Source of the DNA: Microbacterium yannicii PS01
Lineage (GTDB): Bacteria; Actinomycetota; Actinomycetes; Actinomycetales; Microbacteriaceae
Direction of reading: 5' to 3'
Assembly: GCF_000304335.1 (NCBI RefSeq)
Contig: NZ_CAJF01000034.1
Coordinates: 1 to 37,640, forward strand
Length of the DNA stretch: 37,640 nucleotides
The notes beneath the pieces are model-generated. The model was not told where the DNA came from and made no database searches. It saw only the letters and a list, made by a program, of their open reading frames with translations. This document shows positions 1 to 7,717 of the stretch, piece after piece. The position numbers and the translations under genes are program-made. Numbering within the stretch: position 1 is the first letter of the stretch; each line of letters begins with the position of its first letter.

Positions 1-1
1 G

Positions 2-916
2 ACGGGGGCCGAGGCCGCGACGGCGACGACGTTCGCGCGCACGCTGCGCCTTCCGGGCGGACCGGCGTGGTTCGAGCTGCGCACGGACGACGGTGGCGGC
101 GCAGGCAGAGTGCGACTGCGGGCAAGGCTCACGAACCTGGCCGACCTGTCCACCCTCGTGACGCGGGCGCGCCGCCTGTTCGATCTCGACGCCGACCCGA
201 TCGCGGTGGACGATGCGCTCTCGCGTCACCCCGAGCTGGCGCCGCTGGTCGCGGGCCTTCCCGGGCTGCGCGTCCCCGGCGCCGCGGATCCCCATGAGAT
301 GCTCATCCGCGCCATGATCGGGCAGCAGATCACGGTGGTCGCGGCACGTACCGCTCTGTCGGCGCTGACAGCGGCGCTCGGCGAGGAGGTCCCGAGCCTG
401 GCCGACCCGACCCCGCCTTCGAGTGACGGCGCGGAGCTCGACGTGATGCAGCGCACGATGCGGCTGTTCCCGAGCATGGCGACGATCGCCGAGCACGGCC
501 ACGAGGTGCTGCGAGGACCCGCCGCCCGCATCCGTGCGATCACCGGCGCGGCGGCCGCCCTCGCCGACGGCTCGCTCGTCCTGTCGCCGGGCGACGACGC
601 CGGCGAGCAGCGCGCTGCCCTGCTCGCCATGCCGGGGATCGGACCGTGGACGGCCGACTACGTGCGCATGCGCGTGCTCGGCGACCCCGACGTCTTCCTG
701 CCCGGCGACGTGGCGGTGCGTGCCGGCGCGGCGGCGGCGGGCCTGCCGTCCGAGCCGCGTGCCCTCACCGACTGGGCCGCTCGCACCGCACCGTGGCGCA
801 GCTACTTCACGGCCCACCTCTGGCGCGCGGTGCCGCCCAGATCCCCGAAGCTGCCGAAGCCCAGCCCGCGACGGCGGACCGAGGCATCCGAATCCGAGAC
901 GAAGGTGACAGCATGA
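2..916 (+). CDS. alkA: AlkA-type DNA-3-methyladenine glycosylase, 5'-truncated by the window edge (probably the C-terminal part of an Ada-AlkA fusion)
   Basis: The frame is open from the window edge, so the true start lies upstream; an internal ATG at 110 falls inside conserved sequence (the preceding codons read [16 protein letters not shown], typical of the AlkA N-terminal beta domain). The HhH-GPD core is clear: [12 protein letters not shown], then [14 protein letters not shown] as the helix-hairpin-helix, then [11 protein letters not shown], whose second Asp aligns with the catalytic Asp of E. coli AlkA (DVFLPDD). The enzyme excises alkylated purines from DNA in base-excision repair. In actinobacteria this domain is often fused behind an Ada methyl-acceptor plus AraC-type HTH; that part would be off the window, so the fusion is inference. 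The stop overlaps the next start as ATGA, so the two repair genes are probably translationally coupled. Family call is firm. Confidence 0.92.
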   Translation, partial: TGAEAATATTFARTLRLPGGPAWFELRTDDGGGAGRVRLRARLTNLADLSTLVTRARRLFDLDADPIAVDDALSRHPELAPLVAGLPGLRVPGAADPHEMLIRAMIGQQITVVAARTALSALTAALGEEVPSLADPTPPSSDGAELDVMQRTMRLFPSMATIAEHGHEVLRGPAARIRAITGAAAALADGSLVLSPGDDAGEQRAALLAMPGIGPWTADYVRMRVLGDPDVFLPGDVAVRAGAAAAGLPSEPRALTDWAARTAPWRSYFTAHLWRAVPPRSPKLPKPSPRRRTEASESETKVTA

Positions 917-1425
917 CCATCGCGACCATCCAGACGATCGACACCCCCGACGGCGCGTTCACGATCCTCTCCGACGCCGGCGGACGCGTGCTGGCCTCGG
1001 GCTGGACGCCCGAAGCCGAGCGCATCCTGGGCCGAGTGCGCCCGGACGCCCGCCCGTCGTCGGTGAGCAGGAGAGAGACGGATGCCGCGGCCGCCGTCCT
1101 GGCGTACTACGAGGGCGAGCTCGACGCGATCGACGGCGTCGCCGTGTCTCAGCACGGCACACCCCGGCAGCTCGCCGGCTGGGACGCGCTCCGCCGGATC
1201 TCGCCCGGGCGGCCGCTGACCTACGCGGAGTTCGCGGTCGAGCTCGGATCGCCGAGCGCCGTGCGGGCCGCGGCATCCATCTGCGCGCGCAACGCTCCCG
1301 CGCTGTTCGTGCCGTGCCACCGCGTGCTGCGCACCGGGGGAGGGCTCGGTGGCTTCGCCTGGGGTCTTCCGGTCAAGCAGAGCCTGCTCGCCCGTGAGGC
1401 CGGGGTGCCGGCGCTGCTCGGCTGA
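913..1425 (+). CDS. ogt: methylated-DNA--[protein]-cysteine S-methyltransferase (O6-methylguanine repair)
   Basis: A 170-residue protein that removes O6-methylguanine adducts by irreversible transfer to its own cysteine. The active-site motif PCHR is present (Cys135), followed by the [12 protein letters not shown] glycine-rich segment. Upstream lies the helix-turn-helix region [29 protein letters not shown], which contains the arginine finger and DNA-recognition helix of the family. The start is the ATG at 913 that overlaps the alkA stop (ATGA). Longer readings of the same frame run back into alkA and have no homologous sequence. Length is normal for Ogt/AdaB single-domain enzymes. Pairing with AlkA suggests an alkylation-damage (adaptive response) operon, with Ada probably encoded just upstream. 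A hairpin directly after the stop probably ends the transcript. Confidence 0.95.
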   Translation: MTIATIQTIDTPDGAFTILSDAGGRVLASGWTPEAERILGRVRPDARPSSVSRRETDAAAAVLAYYEGELDAIDGVAVSQHGTPRQLAGWDALRRISPGRPLTYAEFAVELGSPSAVRAAASICARNAPALFVPCHRVLRTGGGLGGFAWGLPVKQSLLAREAGVPALLG

Positions 1426-1435
1426 CCGGCTCCGA

Positions 1436-1453
1436 TTTCCGCGGGGGCGGAAA
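1436..1453 (+). terminator. Probable terminator of the alkA-ogt operon
   Basis: A perfect 7-bp stem TTTCCGC/GCGGAAA with a GGGG loop starts 11 nt after the ogt stop and is followed by a short T-containing stretch (CTTCTTG). There is no long U-run, as is usual in high-GC actinobacteria. The -35 box of the next promoter lies only 8 nt downstream. Confidence 0.55.
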
Positions 1454-1460
1454 GCGCTTC

Positions 1461-1490
1461 TTGCGCTCAGCGAATTCCCAGGTATAGGCT
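1461..1490 (+). promoter_or_regulatory. Predicted sigma-A-type promoter for the ABC exporter leader transcript
   Basis: TTGCGC (1461-1466), 18-bp spacer, TAGGCT (1485-1490). Transcription would begin near 1497, giving a leader of about 320 nt before the first exporter gene. Confidence 0.5.
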
Positions 1491-1564
1491 GGAGGGCTGT
1501 CGCGTCGCACCACCTTCAGGGGTGTGACCGGCAGCCCTATTCCATTCAGCCCCAAGGAGGAGCC

Positions 1565-1645
1565 ATGCACCAGGCCGTCGTCGCCGCGAAGATCGCCTTC
1601 ATCCTCCGCCTTGCCGGGCCGAAGCGTCCTCGCTTCCAGGGATAG
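1565..1645 (+). CDS. Candidate 26-aa leader peptide upstream of the ABC exporter operon
   Basis: A short ORF (begins MHQAVVAAKIAF, ends PKRPRFQG) with a near-perfect Shine-Dalgarno sequence AAGGAGG at 1554-1560, four bases before ATG. It lies between the predicted promoter and the exporter genes and stops 171 nt before the first of them. The last codons (Pro-Lys-Arg-Pro-Arg) overlap a local hairpin, GAAGCG(1621-1626)/CGCTTC(1631-1636). The same bases CGAAGCGTC (1620-1628) are also perfectly complementary over 9 bp to GACGCTTCG at 1716-1724, so two exclusive folds are possible. This resembles ribosome-controlled attenuators such as BmrB ahead of the heterodimeric bmrCD exporter in Bacillus subtilis. 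The function is inferred; a chance ORF is possible, but the SD is stronger than those of most genes here. Confidence 0.55.
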   Translation: MHQAVVAAKIAFILRLAGPKRPRFQG

Positions 1646-1776
1646 CCGCTCGCCCGTCCCACGACACACCGGCGACACCGGCATAACGCCGCGAGTCGGA
1701 GCGTTCCTTCCGGGAGACGCTTCGTCGCGTCGACGCCGCGCTGTCGATCACGCCCTTCCCGACCCCGATCCGGGTC
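1620..1776 (+). promoter_or_regulatory. Candidate attenuator region: alternative RNA pairings between leader ORF and ABC exporter
   Basis: Visible pairings: local hairpin GAAGCG/CGCTTC (1621-1636, TCCT loop); long-range CGAAGCGTC (1620-1628) with GACGCTTCG (1716-1724); TCGAC (1730-1734) with GTCGA (1743-1747); and GACCC (1761-1765) with GGGTC (1772-1776), the last about 40 nt before the exporter start. The first two exclude each other and the switch point lies within the last leader codons. No classic U-tract follows any stem. Short GC-rich complements can arise by chance at this base composition, so this is a hypothesis. Confidence 0.35.
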
Positions 1777-1816
1777 ATCCGCTCACCACTCCCGCTGCTC
1801 ATCAGCACAAAGGATC

Positions 1817-3658
1817 ATGACCTCCACCGTCGACTCGCCACGGTCCCATCCGTCCACTTTCCGAGCGCTTGCGCGGTTGCTGCCCTTCGCCAAGCCCGTC
1901 CTGCCGCGCCTCATCCTCGGCGGCGTCAGCGCGCTCATCGCGAGCCTGCTCGCCCTCTCGATCCCGCTCGTGCTCGAAAGCGTCGTTCGCGGACCGATCA
2001 GCTCGGGCGACCTCGCCCTCATCGGCTGGGGCGCCGCCGCCATCCTCGCGCTCGGTCTCGCCGAGGCTGCGATGGTCTGGCTGCGCCGCTGGTTCGTACT
2101 GGGTCCGGCGACCATGGTCGAGTACGACCTGCGCCAGACCTTCTACTCGCGCCTGCAGCGGCTCCCCGTGTCGTTCCACGACCGGTGGCAGTCGGGCCAG
2201 CTCCTCAGCCGCATGATGCAGGACATCAGCATGCTGCGACGCTGGCTCGCCTTCGGCCTGGTGCTGCTGGTGGTCAACGTCATCACGATCGCCGTCGGCA
2301 CCGTCCTGCTGTTCCGCTGGCACTGGCTTCTCGGCACGATCTTCCTCGTCACGTCGGCGCCGCTCTGGTACGCGGGCTACCGATTCGAGAAGACGTACGG
2401 GTCGCTCGCGCGCCAGTCGCAGGACCAGGCAGGCGACCTGGCGACCTCCGTCGAAGAGAGCGTGCACGGCATCCGCGTCCTGAAGGCGTTCGGCCGCGGC
2501 AAGCACGCGCTGCAGAAGTTCACCCGGCAGGCCGAGACGCTGCGCGAGACCGAGCTCAGCAAGGCTCGTGCGATCGGCTGGATCTGGTTCTGGCTGGTGC
2601 TGCTGCCTGACGTCGCGTTCGCCCTGTGCCTCGGGGCGGGCATCTACCTCGCCGCGCTCGGACAGCTGCAGAGCGCCGAGCTGATCGCCTTCTTCACGAT
2701 GGCGACGGTGCTGCGCTGGCCGATGGAATCGATCGGCTTCCTGTTCTCGTTCATGCTCGACGCGCGCACCGCCACGGACCGCCTGTACGAGGTGTTCGAC
2801 GAGGAGAACACGATCACCGACCCCGAGCGGCCGGTGTCGATCGGGCACGCCCGCGGCGAGCTGGCGTTCGAGGGGGTGCACTTCCGCTATCAGGATGCCG
2901 CCGACCGGGAGCGCGACCTGCTCGACGGCGTCGATCTCGTGCTGCGCCCGGGCGAGACGATGGCCCTCGTCGGGCTGACCGGGTCGGGCAAGACGACGCT
3001 GACCACCCTGCCGACGCGCCTGTACGACGTCACCGGCGGCCGTGTCACGCTCGACGGCGTCGACGTGCGAGACCTCACCATCAAGGAGCTGCGCCGCCAC
3101 ATCGGCATGGCCTTCGAGGACGCCACGCTCTTCTCGCAGTCGGTGCGCGACAATGTCCTGCTCGGGCGCGAAGACCTCGAGCCCGGCAGCGCCGAAGCGG
3201 AAGCCGTCATGCGCGAGGCGCTGCAGGTGGCCCAGGCATCCTTCGTCGAGGATCTGCCGGACGGCGTCGACACGATCATCGGCGAAGAGGGGCTGTCGCT
3301 CTCGGGCGGCCAGCGCCAGCGGCTCGCGCTCGCGCGCGCCGTCGCGGCGCGGCCCGCCGTGCTGGTGCTCGACGACCCGCTGTCGGCGCTCGACGTCGAC
3401 ACCGAGGCGCTGGTCGAGGACGCGCTGCGCGAGGTGCTGCACGCGACGACGGCGCTCGTCGTCGCGCACCGCCCCTCGACGGTCACGCTCGCCGACCGGG
3501 TCGCGCTGCTGGAGGCAGGTCGCGTCACCGCGGTGGGCACGCACTCCGACCTGCTGCGCACGAACGAGCACTACCGGCACGTGATCTCGAGTCTCGAGGT
3601 CGAGGAGGCCCGACTCCGGGCCCGCCATCAGGACGAAGAGTGGGAGGTGAACCTGTGA
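1817..3658 (+). CDS. ABC exporter half-transporter, degenerate-site subunit of a heterodimer
   Basis: A 613-residue type IV exporter half-transporter: six membrane segments in residues ~30-315, then a nucleotide-binding domain. Walker A is GLTGSGKTT (386-394), the signature is canonical LSGGQ (495-499) and the H-loop is His551. Walker B is VLVLDD (515-520), with Asp520 in place of the catalytic glutamate, and the usual Q-loop glutamine is replaced ([10 protein letters not shown]). In heterodimeric exporters (TM287/288, BmrCD, LmrCD) one NBD carries exactly this catalytic-Glu loss while keeping a good signature. The next gene has the complementary pattern, so the two proteins should form one transporter. 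Substrate is unknown; drugs, lipids or peptides are possible. RBS AAAGG precedes ATG 1817. A leader ORF lies upstream. The stop overlaps the next start as GTGA. Confidence 0.93.
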   Translation: MTSTVDSPRSHPSTFRALARLLPFAKPVLPRLILGGVSALIASLLALSIPLVLESVVRGPISSGDLALIGWGAAAILALGLAEAAMVWLRRWFVLGPATMVEYDLRQTFYSRLQRLPVSFHDRWQSGQLLSRMMQDISMLRRWLAFGLVLLVVNVITIAVGTVLLFRWHWLLGTIFLVTSAPLWYAGYRFEKTYGSLARQSQDQAGDLATSVEESVHGIRVLKAFGRGKHALQKFTRQAETLRETELSKARAIGWIWFWLVLLPDVAFALCLGAGIYLAALGQLQSAELIAFFTMATVLRWPMESIGFLFSFMLDARTATDRLYEVFDEENTITDPERPVSIGHARGELAFEGVHFRYQDAADRERDLLDGVDLVLRPGETMALVGLTGSGKTTLTTLPTRLYDVTGGRVTLDGVDVRDLTIKELRRHIGMAFEDATLFSQSVRDNVLLGREDLEPGSAEAEAVMREALQVAQASFVEDLPDGVDTIIGEEGLSLSGGQRQRLALARAVAARPAVLVLDDPLSALDVDTEALVEDALREVLHATTALVVAHRPSTVTLADRVALLEAGRVTAVGTHSDLLRTNEHYRHVISSLEVEEARLRARHQDEEWEVNL

Positions 3659-5469
3659 GCACCACGGTTACCGGAACCAGCGGCGAAGACCGCTCCGATT
3701 ACACGCGCGCCGAGAGCAAGACGATCCGCAAGCGCTCGCTGCGCCTGCTCGGCTCGCTGATCACGCCCGTGCGCGGCCAGCTGATCCTCGCCGGGATCGT
3801 GCTGGTGGTCTCCACGGCGCTGCGCGTCGCCGGCCCCGCTCTCATCGGCTACGGCCTCAGCGACGCGCTGCCCGCCGTCGTCGACCGCATGGACTGGATG
3901 CCGACGATCGGCGTCGTGGTGGTGTACCTGCTCACCGCGATCGGCGGCGCCGGCCTCATCGGCTGGTACGTCGTCGTCGCCGCTCGCCTCACCCAGGCCA
4001 TCATGCTCGACCTCCGCAAGCGCATCTTCCTGCACACGCAGCGGCTGAGCCTGGAGTTCCACGAGTCGTATACGTCGGGCCGCATCATCTCGCGCCAGAC
4101 GAGCGATCTCGACACCATCCGCGAGCTGCTCGACGGCGGGCTCAACGAGCTGGTCTCGGGCATCCTGTTCGGCGGGTTCACCCTGGTGGCGCTGCTGATC
4201 GTCGACTGGCAGTCGGGCCTCATCCTCATCGTCATGGGTATCCCGCTGTTCCTGCTGATGCGCTGGTTCTACACCCGCTCGCAGCTGGTGTACCGCGAAT
4301 CGCGGGTGATCAGCGCGAAGGTCATCGTGAAGTTCGTCGAGACGATGACCGGCATCCGCGCCGTCAAGGCGTTCCGCAAGGAAGAGCGCAACGACGACGA
4401 GTTCGGCGGACTGGCGCTGGACTATCGCAACGTCAACATCCGCTCGATCCGCCTCTTCGGCACCTTCGAGCCGGGGCTGATGGCCGTGGCATCCGTCACC
4501 CTCGCGGTCGTGATCGCGTGGGGCGGCATCCGCGTCGCCGACGGCGCGATGCAGCTCGGCTTCCTGCTGTCGGCGGTCCTGTATGTCCGCAACTTCTTCT
4601 CGCCGCTGCAGGAGGTCGCGTTCTTCCTGAACTCGTACCAGTCCGCGACGGCGGCGCTCGAGAAGGTGTCGGGCGTCCTGGAGGAGGAGCCGACCGTTCC
4701 CGACCCCGTCAAGCCGGTCGACCTGTGGAGCGCGAAGGGCCACGTGCGGTTCGACGACGTGCTGTTCGGCTACTCGAAGGACCGCGTCATCCTGCCGGAC
4801 TTCTCGCTCGACATCCCCGCCGGTCAGACGATCGCCCTCGTGGGCACGACGGGCGCGGGCAAATCGACGCTCGCCAAGCTCGTGTCGCGGTTCTACGACC
4901 CGACCCGCGGCTCGGTCACCCTCGATGGCGTCGACCTGCGGTCGCTGCACCCGAAGGACCTCCGGCGCGCGATCGTCATGGTCACGCAGGAGGCGTACCT
5001 CTTCAGCGGCACGGTCGCCGACAACATCGCGCTCGGCAAGCCCGACGCGACGCTCGACGAGATCCGTGCAGCGGCGCGCGCGGTCGGCGCGGACGCCTTC
5101 ATCGAGGCGCTCCCGGACGCATACCACACCGACGTCAACAAGCGCGGCGGGCGTGTGTCGGCAGGGCAGCGCCAGCTGATCTCGTTCGCGCGCGCGTTCC
5201 TGGCTGATCCCGCGGTGCTGATCCTCGACGAGGCGACGGCGTCGCTCGACATCCCGAGCGAGCGTCAGATCCAGGATGCGCTGCAGACCCTGCTCGCCGA
5301 CCGCACCGCGATCATCATCGCGCACCGCTTGTCGACGGTCGCGATCGCCGACCGCGTCCTGGTCATGGAGCACGGCCGCATCATCGAGGACGACTCGCCC
5401 GACGCCCTCATCGGCGGCGACGGTCGGTTCGCCAAGCTGCACGCCGCCTGGCGCGAGTCGCTGGTCTGA
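3655..5469 (+). CDS. ABC exporter half-transporter, catalytically competent partner subunit
   Basis: A 604-residue exporter half-transporter starting at GTG 3655, which overlaps the upstream stop (GTGA) behind a GGGAGG ribosome site. Six membrane segments lie in residues ~38-330. The NBD has Walker [10 protein letters not shown] (397-405), intact Walker B VLILDE with catalytic Glu526, the Q-loop in [11 protein letters not shown], and H-loop His557. The signature is VSAGQ (501-505) instead of LSGGQ. Combined with subunit one, the consensus ATP site would be this Walker A/B plus the partner's LSGGQ, and the degenerate site would be the partner's Walker A/B plus this VSAGQ. This is the textbook asymmetry of heterodimeric exporters. 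An in-frame reading begins much further upstream, but that part is a shadow of the first gene. A strong hairpin follows the stop. Confidence 0.93.
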   Translation: MSTTVTGTSGEDRSDYTRAESKTIRKRSLRLLGSLITPVRGQLILAGIVLVVSTALRVAGPALIGYGLSDALPAVVDRMDWMPTIGVVVVYLLTAIGGAGLIGWYVVVAARLTQAIMLDLRKRIFLHTQRLSLEFHESYTSGRIISRQTSDLDTIRELLDGGLNELVSGILFGGFTLVALLIVDWQSGLILIVMGIPLFLLMRWFYTRSQLVYRESRVISAKVIVKFVETMTGIRAVKAFRKEERNDDEFGGLALDYRNVNIRSIRLFGTFEPGLMAVASVTLAVVIAWGGIRVADGAMQLGFLLSAVLYVRNFFSPLQEVAFFLNSYQSATAALEKVSGVLEEEPTVPDPVKPVDLWSAKGHVRFDDVLFGYSKDRVILPDFSLDIPAGQTIALVGTTGAGKSTLAKLVSRFYDPTRGSVTLDGVDLRSLHPKDLRRAIVMVTQEAYLFSGTVADNIALGKPDATLDEIRAAARAVGADAFIEALPDAYHTDVNKRGGRVSAGQRQLISFARAFLADPAVLILDEATASLDIPSERQIQDALQTLLADRTAIIIAHRLSTVAIADRVLVMEHGRIIEDDSPDALIGGDGRFAKLHAAWRESLV

Positions 5470-5483
5470 CGCCTGGCTTCCGG

Positions 5484-5519
5484 TGCCCCGGTCCCGCGCT
5501 CACGCGCCGGGCCGGGGCA
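5484..5519 (+). terminator. Probable terminator of the ABC exporter operon
   Basis: Perfect 8-bp stem TGCCCCGG (5484-5491)/CCGGGGCA (5512-5519), with an inner GCGC/GCGC pairing, 15 nt after the stop codon. No U-run. Confidence 0.55.
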
Positions 5520-5550
5520 TCCGTCATTCCGTCCTGCGGGTCGAGCTGGC

Positions 5551-5631
5551 TCCGGAAACCGGACTTTCCTCCGCTTTCCGGAGCCGGAGGCTGATTCACT
5601 CCGGAGATGCCGCGAAGGTCCGGTTTCCGGA
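5551..5631. repeat. 81-bp nested inverted-repeat element, left copy
   Basis: Outer arms TCCGGAAACCGGA (offset 0) and TCCGGTTTCCGGA (offset 68) are perfect reverse complements. Inside them TTTCCGGAG (offset 24) pairs with CTCCGGAGA (offset 48; one wobble in RNA). The right copy at 6661-6741 has the same segment lengths (13-11-8-17-6-13-13) and identical outer arms, but largely unrelated spacers. Two flanking base pairs covary: offsets 13/67 are C-G here and G-C in the other copy, and offsets 32/48 are G-C here and C-G there. It lies just beyond the 3' end of the DUF559 gene and 81 nt after the exporter stop. Confidence 0.85.
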
Positions 5632-5663
5632 CTCGCGCCATCCACGAAGCTTCCGCCGAGAAC

Positions 5664-6553
5664 TCAAGCGGCGAGGTGCGCACCCGCGGCGATAGCGCGA
5701 GCGATCGTCCGCTCGACGGAATCGAGGTCGTGCACGACGTGCGCATACGTGAAGCCAGCACCGTGTATCCGTTGAGGGTCAGTTCCGCATCGAAGGCCAC
5801 ATCCTTGCTGCGCTGGGCAGACGTGGAGTGGTGCGCGAAGCCGTCGATCTGCACGACCAGTCGCTCGCCGATGAGGAGGTCGACAGGCCGTCCGAAGATC
5901 TCGGCCTGCTGACGCAGCGGGAGACCCCAGCCACTGAGGCGCACGACGAGGGTGGTCTCCAGGCCAGAATCCGATTGGTCCGAGGCGCGTTCAGCGCAAT
6001 CACGAGCCGGACGGCTCCGCCACTGCACCCGGCGTATTCCAGCGGGCGTGAGCTTCTCGACCTTGAGCGCTGAGTTCCACACGATCTGTGCTCTTTCCGG
6101 AGGGAGGCAGAGCGCGACATGCGCGAGGGTATCTTCGACGGAGTCGAGCAGGCCGAAGCTCGGTGCGGGTGCGATGGACTGCGTCCAGTGGGTCGTCACG
6201 GCCGACGTGGGAGACGAGGCGTGGGGATCGAGCCGGATGTGGGTGTCGTCGGGCGCGTCCTCCGGCATCCACCAGCCGCGTCGGCGTGCGGCTGAGACGC
6301 ATGTCAGCCTGCCGCTGTTCTCTGCCGCCGTCAGCAGGTCCGTCGGCGCAGTGTCGCTCGCGAGCCAGTCGCGCTTGATTCGACGCACCACCCCGGAGGC
6401 CACAGCGGCACGACGCACGGCGACAGGAAAGCCCGCGTTTTCGGCGACGCGCCGATGAGTGATCCCCCCAGCCGCACTGATCCATTCGAGCAGCCGCGAC
6501 ACCTCCTGGGCGATTCGCTGGTTGGGTGTCTGCGGGATAGATACGACGGCCAT
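5664..6553 (-). pseudogene. DUF559-domain protein (Vsr-like nuclease fold with N-terminal winged-helix), single-base frameshift near the C-terminus
   Basis: The N-terminal part (MAVVSIPQTPNQ...) resembles the AbiEi-type winged-helix domain common in actinobacterial DUF559 proteins. The C-terminal part, with GRPVDLLIGERLVVQIDGFAHH and AFDAELTLNGYTVL, is the DUF559 core, related to Vsr/PD-(D/E)XK nucleases. After NGYTVL (about 5756-5760) the frame breaks. One base later a second frame reads FTYAHVVHDLDSVERTIARAIAAG and stops at 5664, exactly the expected family ending. The annotated span is 890 nt, one short of a multiple of three, consistent with one missing base (GTGCTG-GCTTC where GTGCTG-cGCTTC is expected). 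Without repair the frame runs on to about 5408 with non-homologous sequence. The start ATG at 6553 lacks a clear SD; nearby upstream ATGs in frame are alternatives. The gene sits between two copies of an 81-bp structured repeat. Biological role unknown. Confidence 0.8.
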
Positions 6554-6660
6554 GCAGGAGATCATCACGCGCACCGGGGCCGCCGACGCGCTGCCCACAG
6601 GCGACGGCCGCAGCGGACTGCTGAATGCCGCGTGGGGAGGAGCGGGTGAGCAGGTGCGCA

Positions 6661-6741
6661 TCCGGAAACCGGAGTATGCGCGAGTTTCCGGACCGTCGCG
6701 TGACAGAAGTCCGGAAATCACACGAGGCTCCGGTTTCCGGA
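6661..6741. repeat. 81-bp nested inverted-repeat element, right copy
   Basis: Same architecture as 5551-5631. Outer arms TCCGGAAACCGGA (6661-6673) and TCCGGTTTCCGGA (6729-6741) are identical to the left copy. The inner stem is TTTCCGGAC (6685-6693)/GTCCGGAAA (6709-6717), 9 bp perfect. Spacer lengths match the left copy to the base. An extra partial motif, AGTCCGGTTTC, follows at 6742-6752. The copy lies 107 nt upstream of the DUF559 start and 64 nt beyond the kinase stop, so as RNA it could also end or protect the mannan-operon transcript. Confidence 0.85.
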
Positions 6742-6805
6742 AGTCCGGTTTCGGCACGGATGCCTCGGAAAGCCCGCCCCTGCGACGCCCGAGGGCTGCG
6801 GACGG

Positions 6806-7717
6806 TCAGGCCCGTGCGACCCACACGTCGGCGGCGAGCGGATGCCTCGGCGCGAGGCCGGCGAGGGCCACCGCGCCGTCGATCCCGTGGCCGAGCGGGG
6901 CGACCAGCACGACGTCGAGCTCGCTCGCGTCGATATGGGACGCGAAGGCCTGGCGCAGCTGCACGGAGCGGAACACCCCGCCGATCGCGCACACGCCGAA
7001 CGCCTCGTCGTCCGCGACGCGCACCCGGCGCAGGGACGTCTCCACGCTGTGCGCGAGCTCGCCGCCGGCGCGCACGGTGATGTTCTGCGACACCGCGTCG
7101 CCCTCGGTTGCCAAACGGGCGACATGCTCGGCGAACGACGCGATGACGCGGACGCGGTCGTCATCGGACTGCAGGTGGATGTACGCCTGCGTGAGGTCGG
7201 GCCACCGCTCGCGGGCGACCTCGGTCAGCGCGGTGGCCGGCCCGCGTCCGTCGAACGAGCGCATGACGGCGTCGAGCGCCTCGCGTCCGATCCAGTAGCC
7301 GCTGCCCGCGTCTCCGACGAGATTGCCCCAGCCGTCTACGCGCGCCACGCGGTCGCGACCGACCGCGAGCGTCACCACACCGGTGCCCGCAGCGACGACC
7401 GATCCGCGACCGTCGCCCAGAGCGCCGAGGAACGACGTGGTCGAATCGTGTGCGAGCACCACCTCGACGACGGCGGGGTCGGCGATGCGCGCGAGCAGGG
7501 CCGCGGCATCCGCTTCCCGGGTCGTCAGTCCCGACACCCCTGCCGTCACGATCGACACCTCGGCGCCGGTGTCGTCCAGCGCGGCGCGGGCGACACCGGC
7601 GAGCTGGGGGAGCAGTGGCTCGTGGGTGCGGATGCCGGGGAAGAGGGCGTCGCGCCCGTCGACGCGCACCTTGGTGCCGGTCTGTCCGGCGTCGATGGCG
7701 AGCACGCCCCGCGTCAT
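6806..7717 (-). CDS. BadF/BadG/BcrA/BcrD-family sugar kinase (N-acetylglucosamine-kinase-like)
   Basis: A 303-residue ATPase of the ASKHA fold. Phosphate-1 motif LAIDAGQTGTKV (residues ~6-17), a phosphate-2-like segment VVAAGTGVVTLAV, and the family hallmark GWGNLVGDAGSGYWIG are present. Members with known activity phosphorylate N-acetylglucosamine or glucosamine. Here the gene is last in an operon with beta-mannosidase and a GH113-like enzyme, so its substrate may instead be mannose or another product of mannan breakdown; that is inference from context. It starts at ATG 7717, overlapping the upstream stop (ATGA), with GGAAAGGA as ribosome site. The right copy of the 81-bp repeat lies 64 nt past the stop. 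Confidence 0.85.
   Translation of the reverse strand: MTRGVLAIDAGQTGTKVRVDGRDALFPGIRTHEPLLPQLAGVARAALDDTGAEVSIVTAGVSGLTTREADAAALLARIADPAVVEVVLAHDSTTSFLGALGDGRGSVVAAGTGVVTLAVGRDRVARVDGWGNLVGDAGSGYWIGREALDAVMRSFDGRGPATALTEVARERWPDLTQAYIHLQSDDDRVRVIASFAEHVARLATEGDAVSQNITVRAGGELAHSVETSLRRVRVADDEAFGVCAIGGVFRSVQLRQAFASHIDASELDVVLVAPLGHGIDGAVALAGLAPRHPLAADVWVARA

Noticed and set aside
1452..1459. AAGCGCTT palindrome resembling a LacI operator core upstream of the exporter leader
   Set aside because: Only 8 bp and formed partly by the ogt terminator stem; flanks do not match the convincing operator at 14545-14558.
1802..5442. Long antisense ORFs (608 and 604 codons) opposite the ABC exporter genes
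   Set aside because: They are Arg/Asp/Glu/His-rich shadow frames of GC-rich coding DNA with no family motif; the plus-strand frames have complete ABC domains.
5551..6752. Repeated TCCGGAAACCGGA-like motifs considered as a CRISPR array or IS terminal repeats
   Set aside because: There are only two composite copies, each internally palindromic. No regular spacers, no cas genes, no transposase and no visible target-site duplication.
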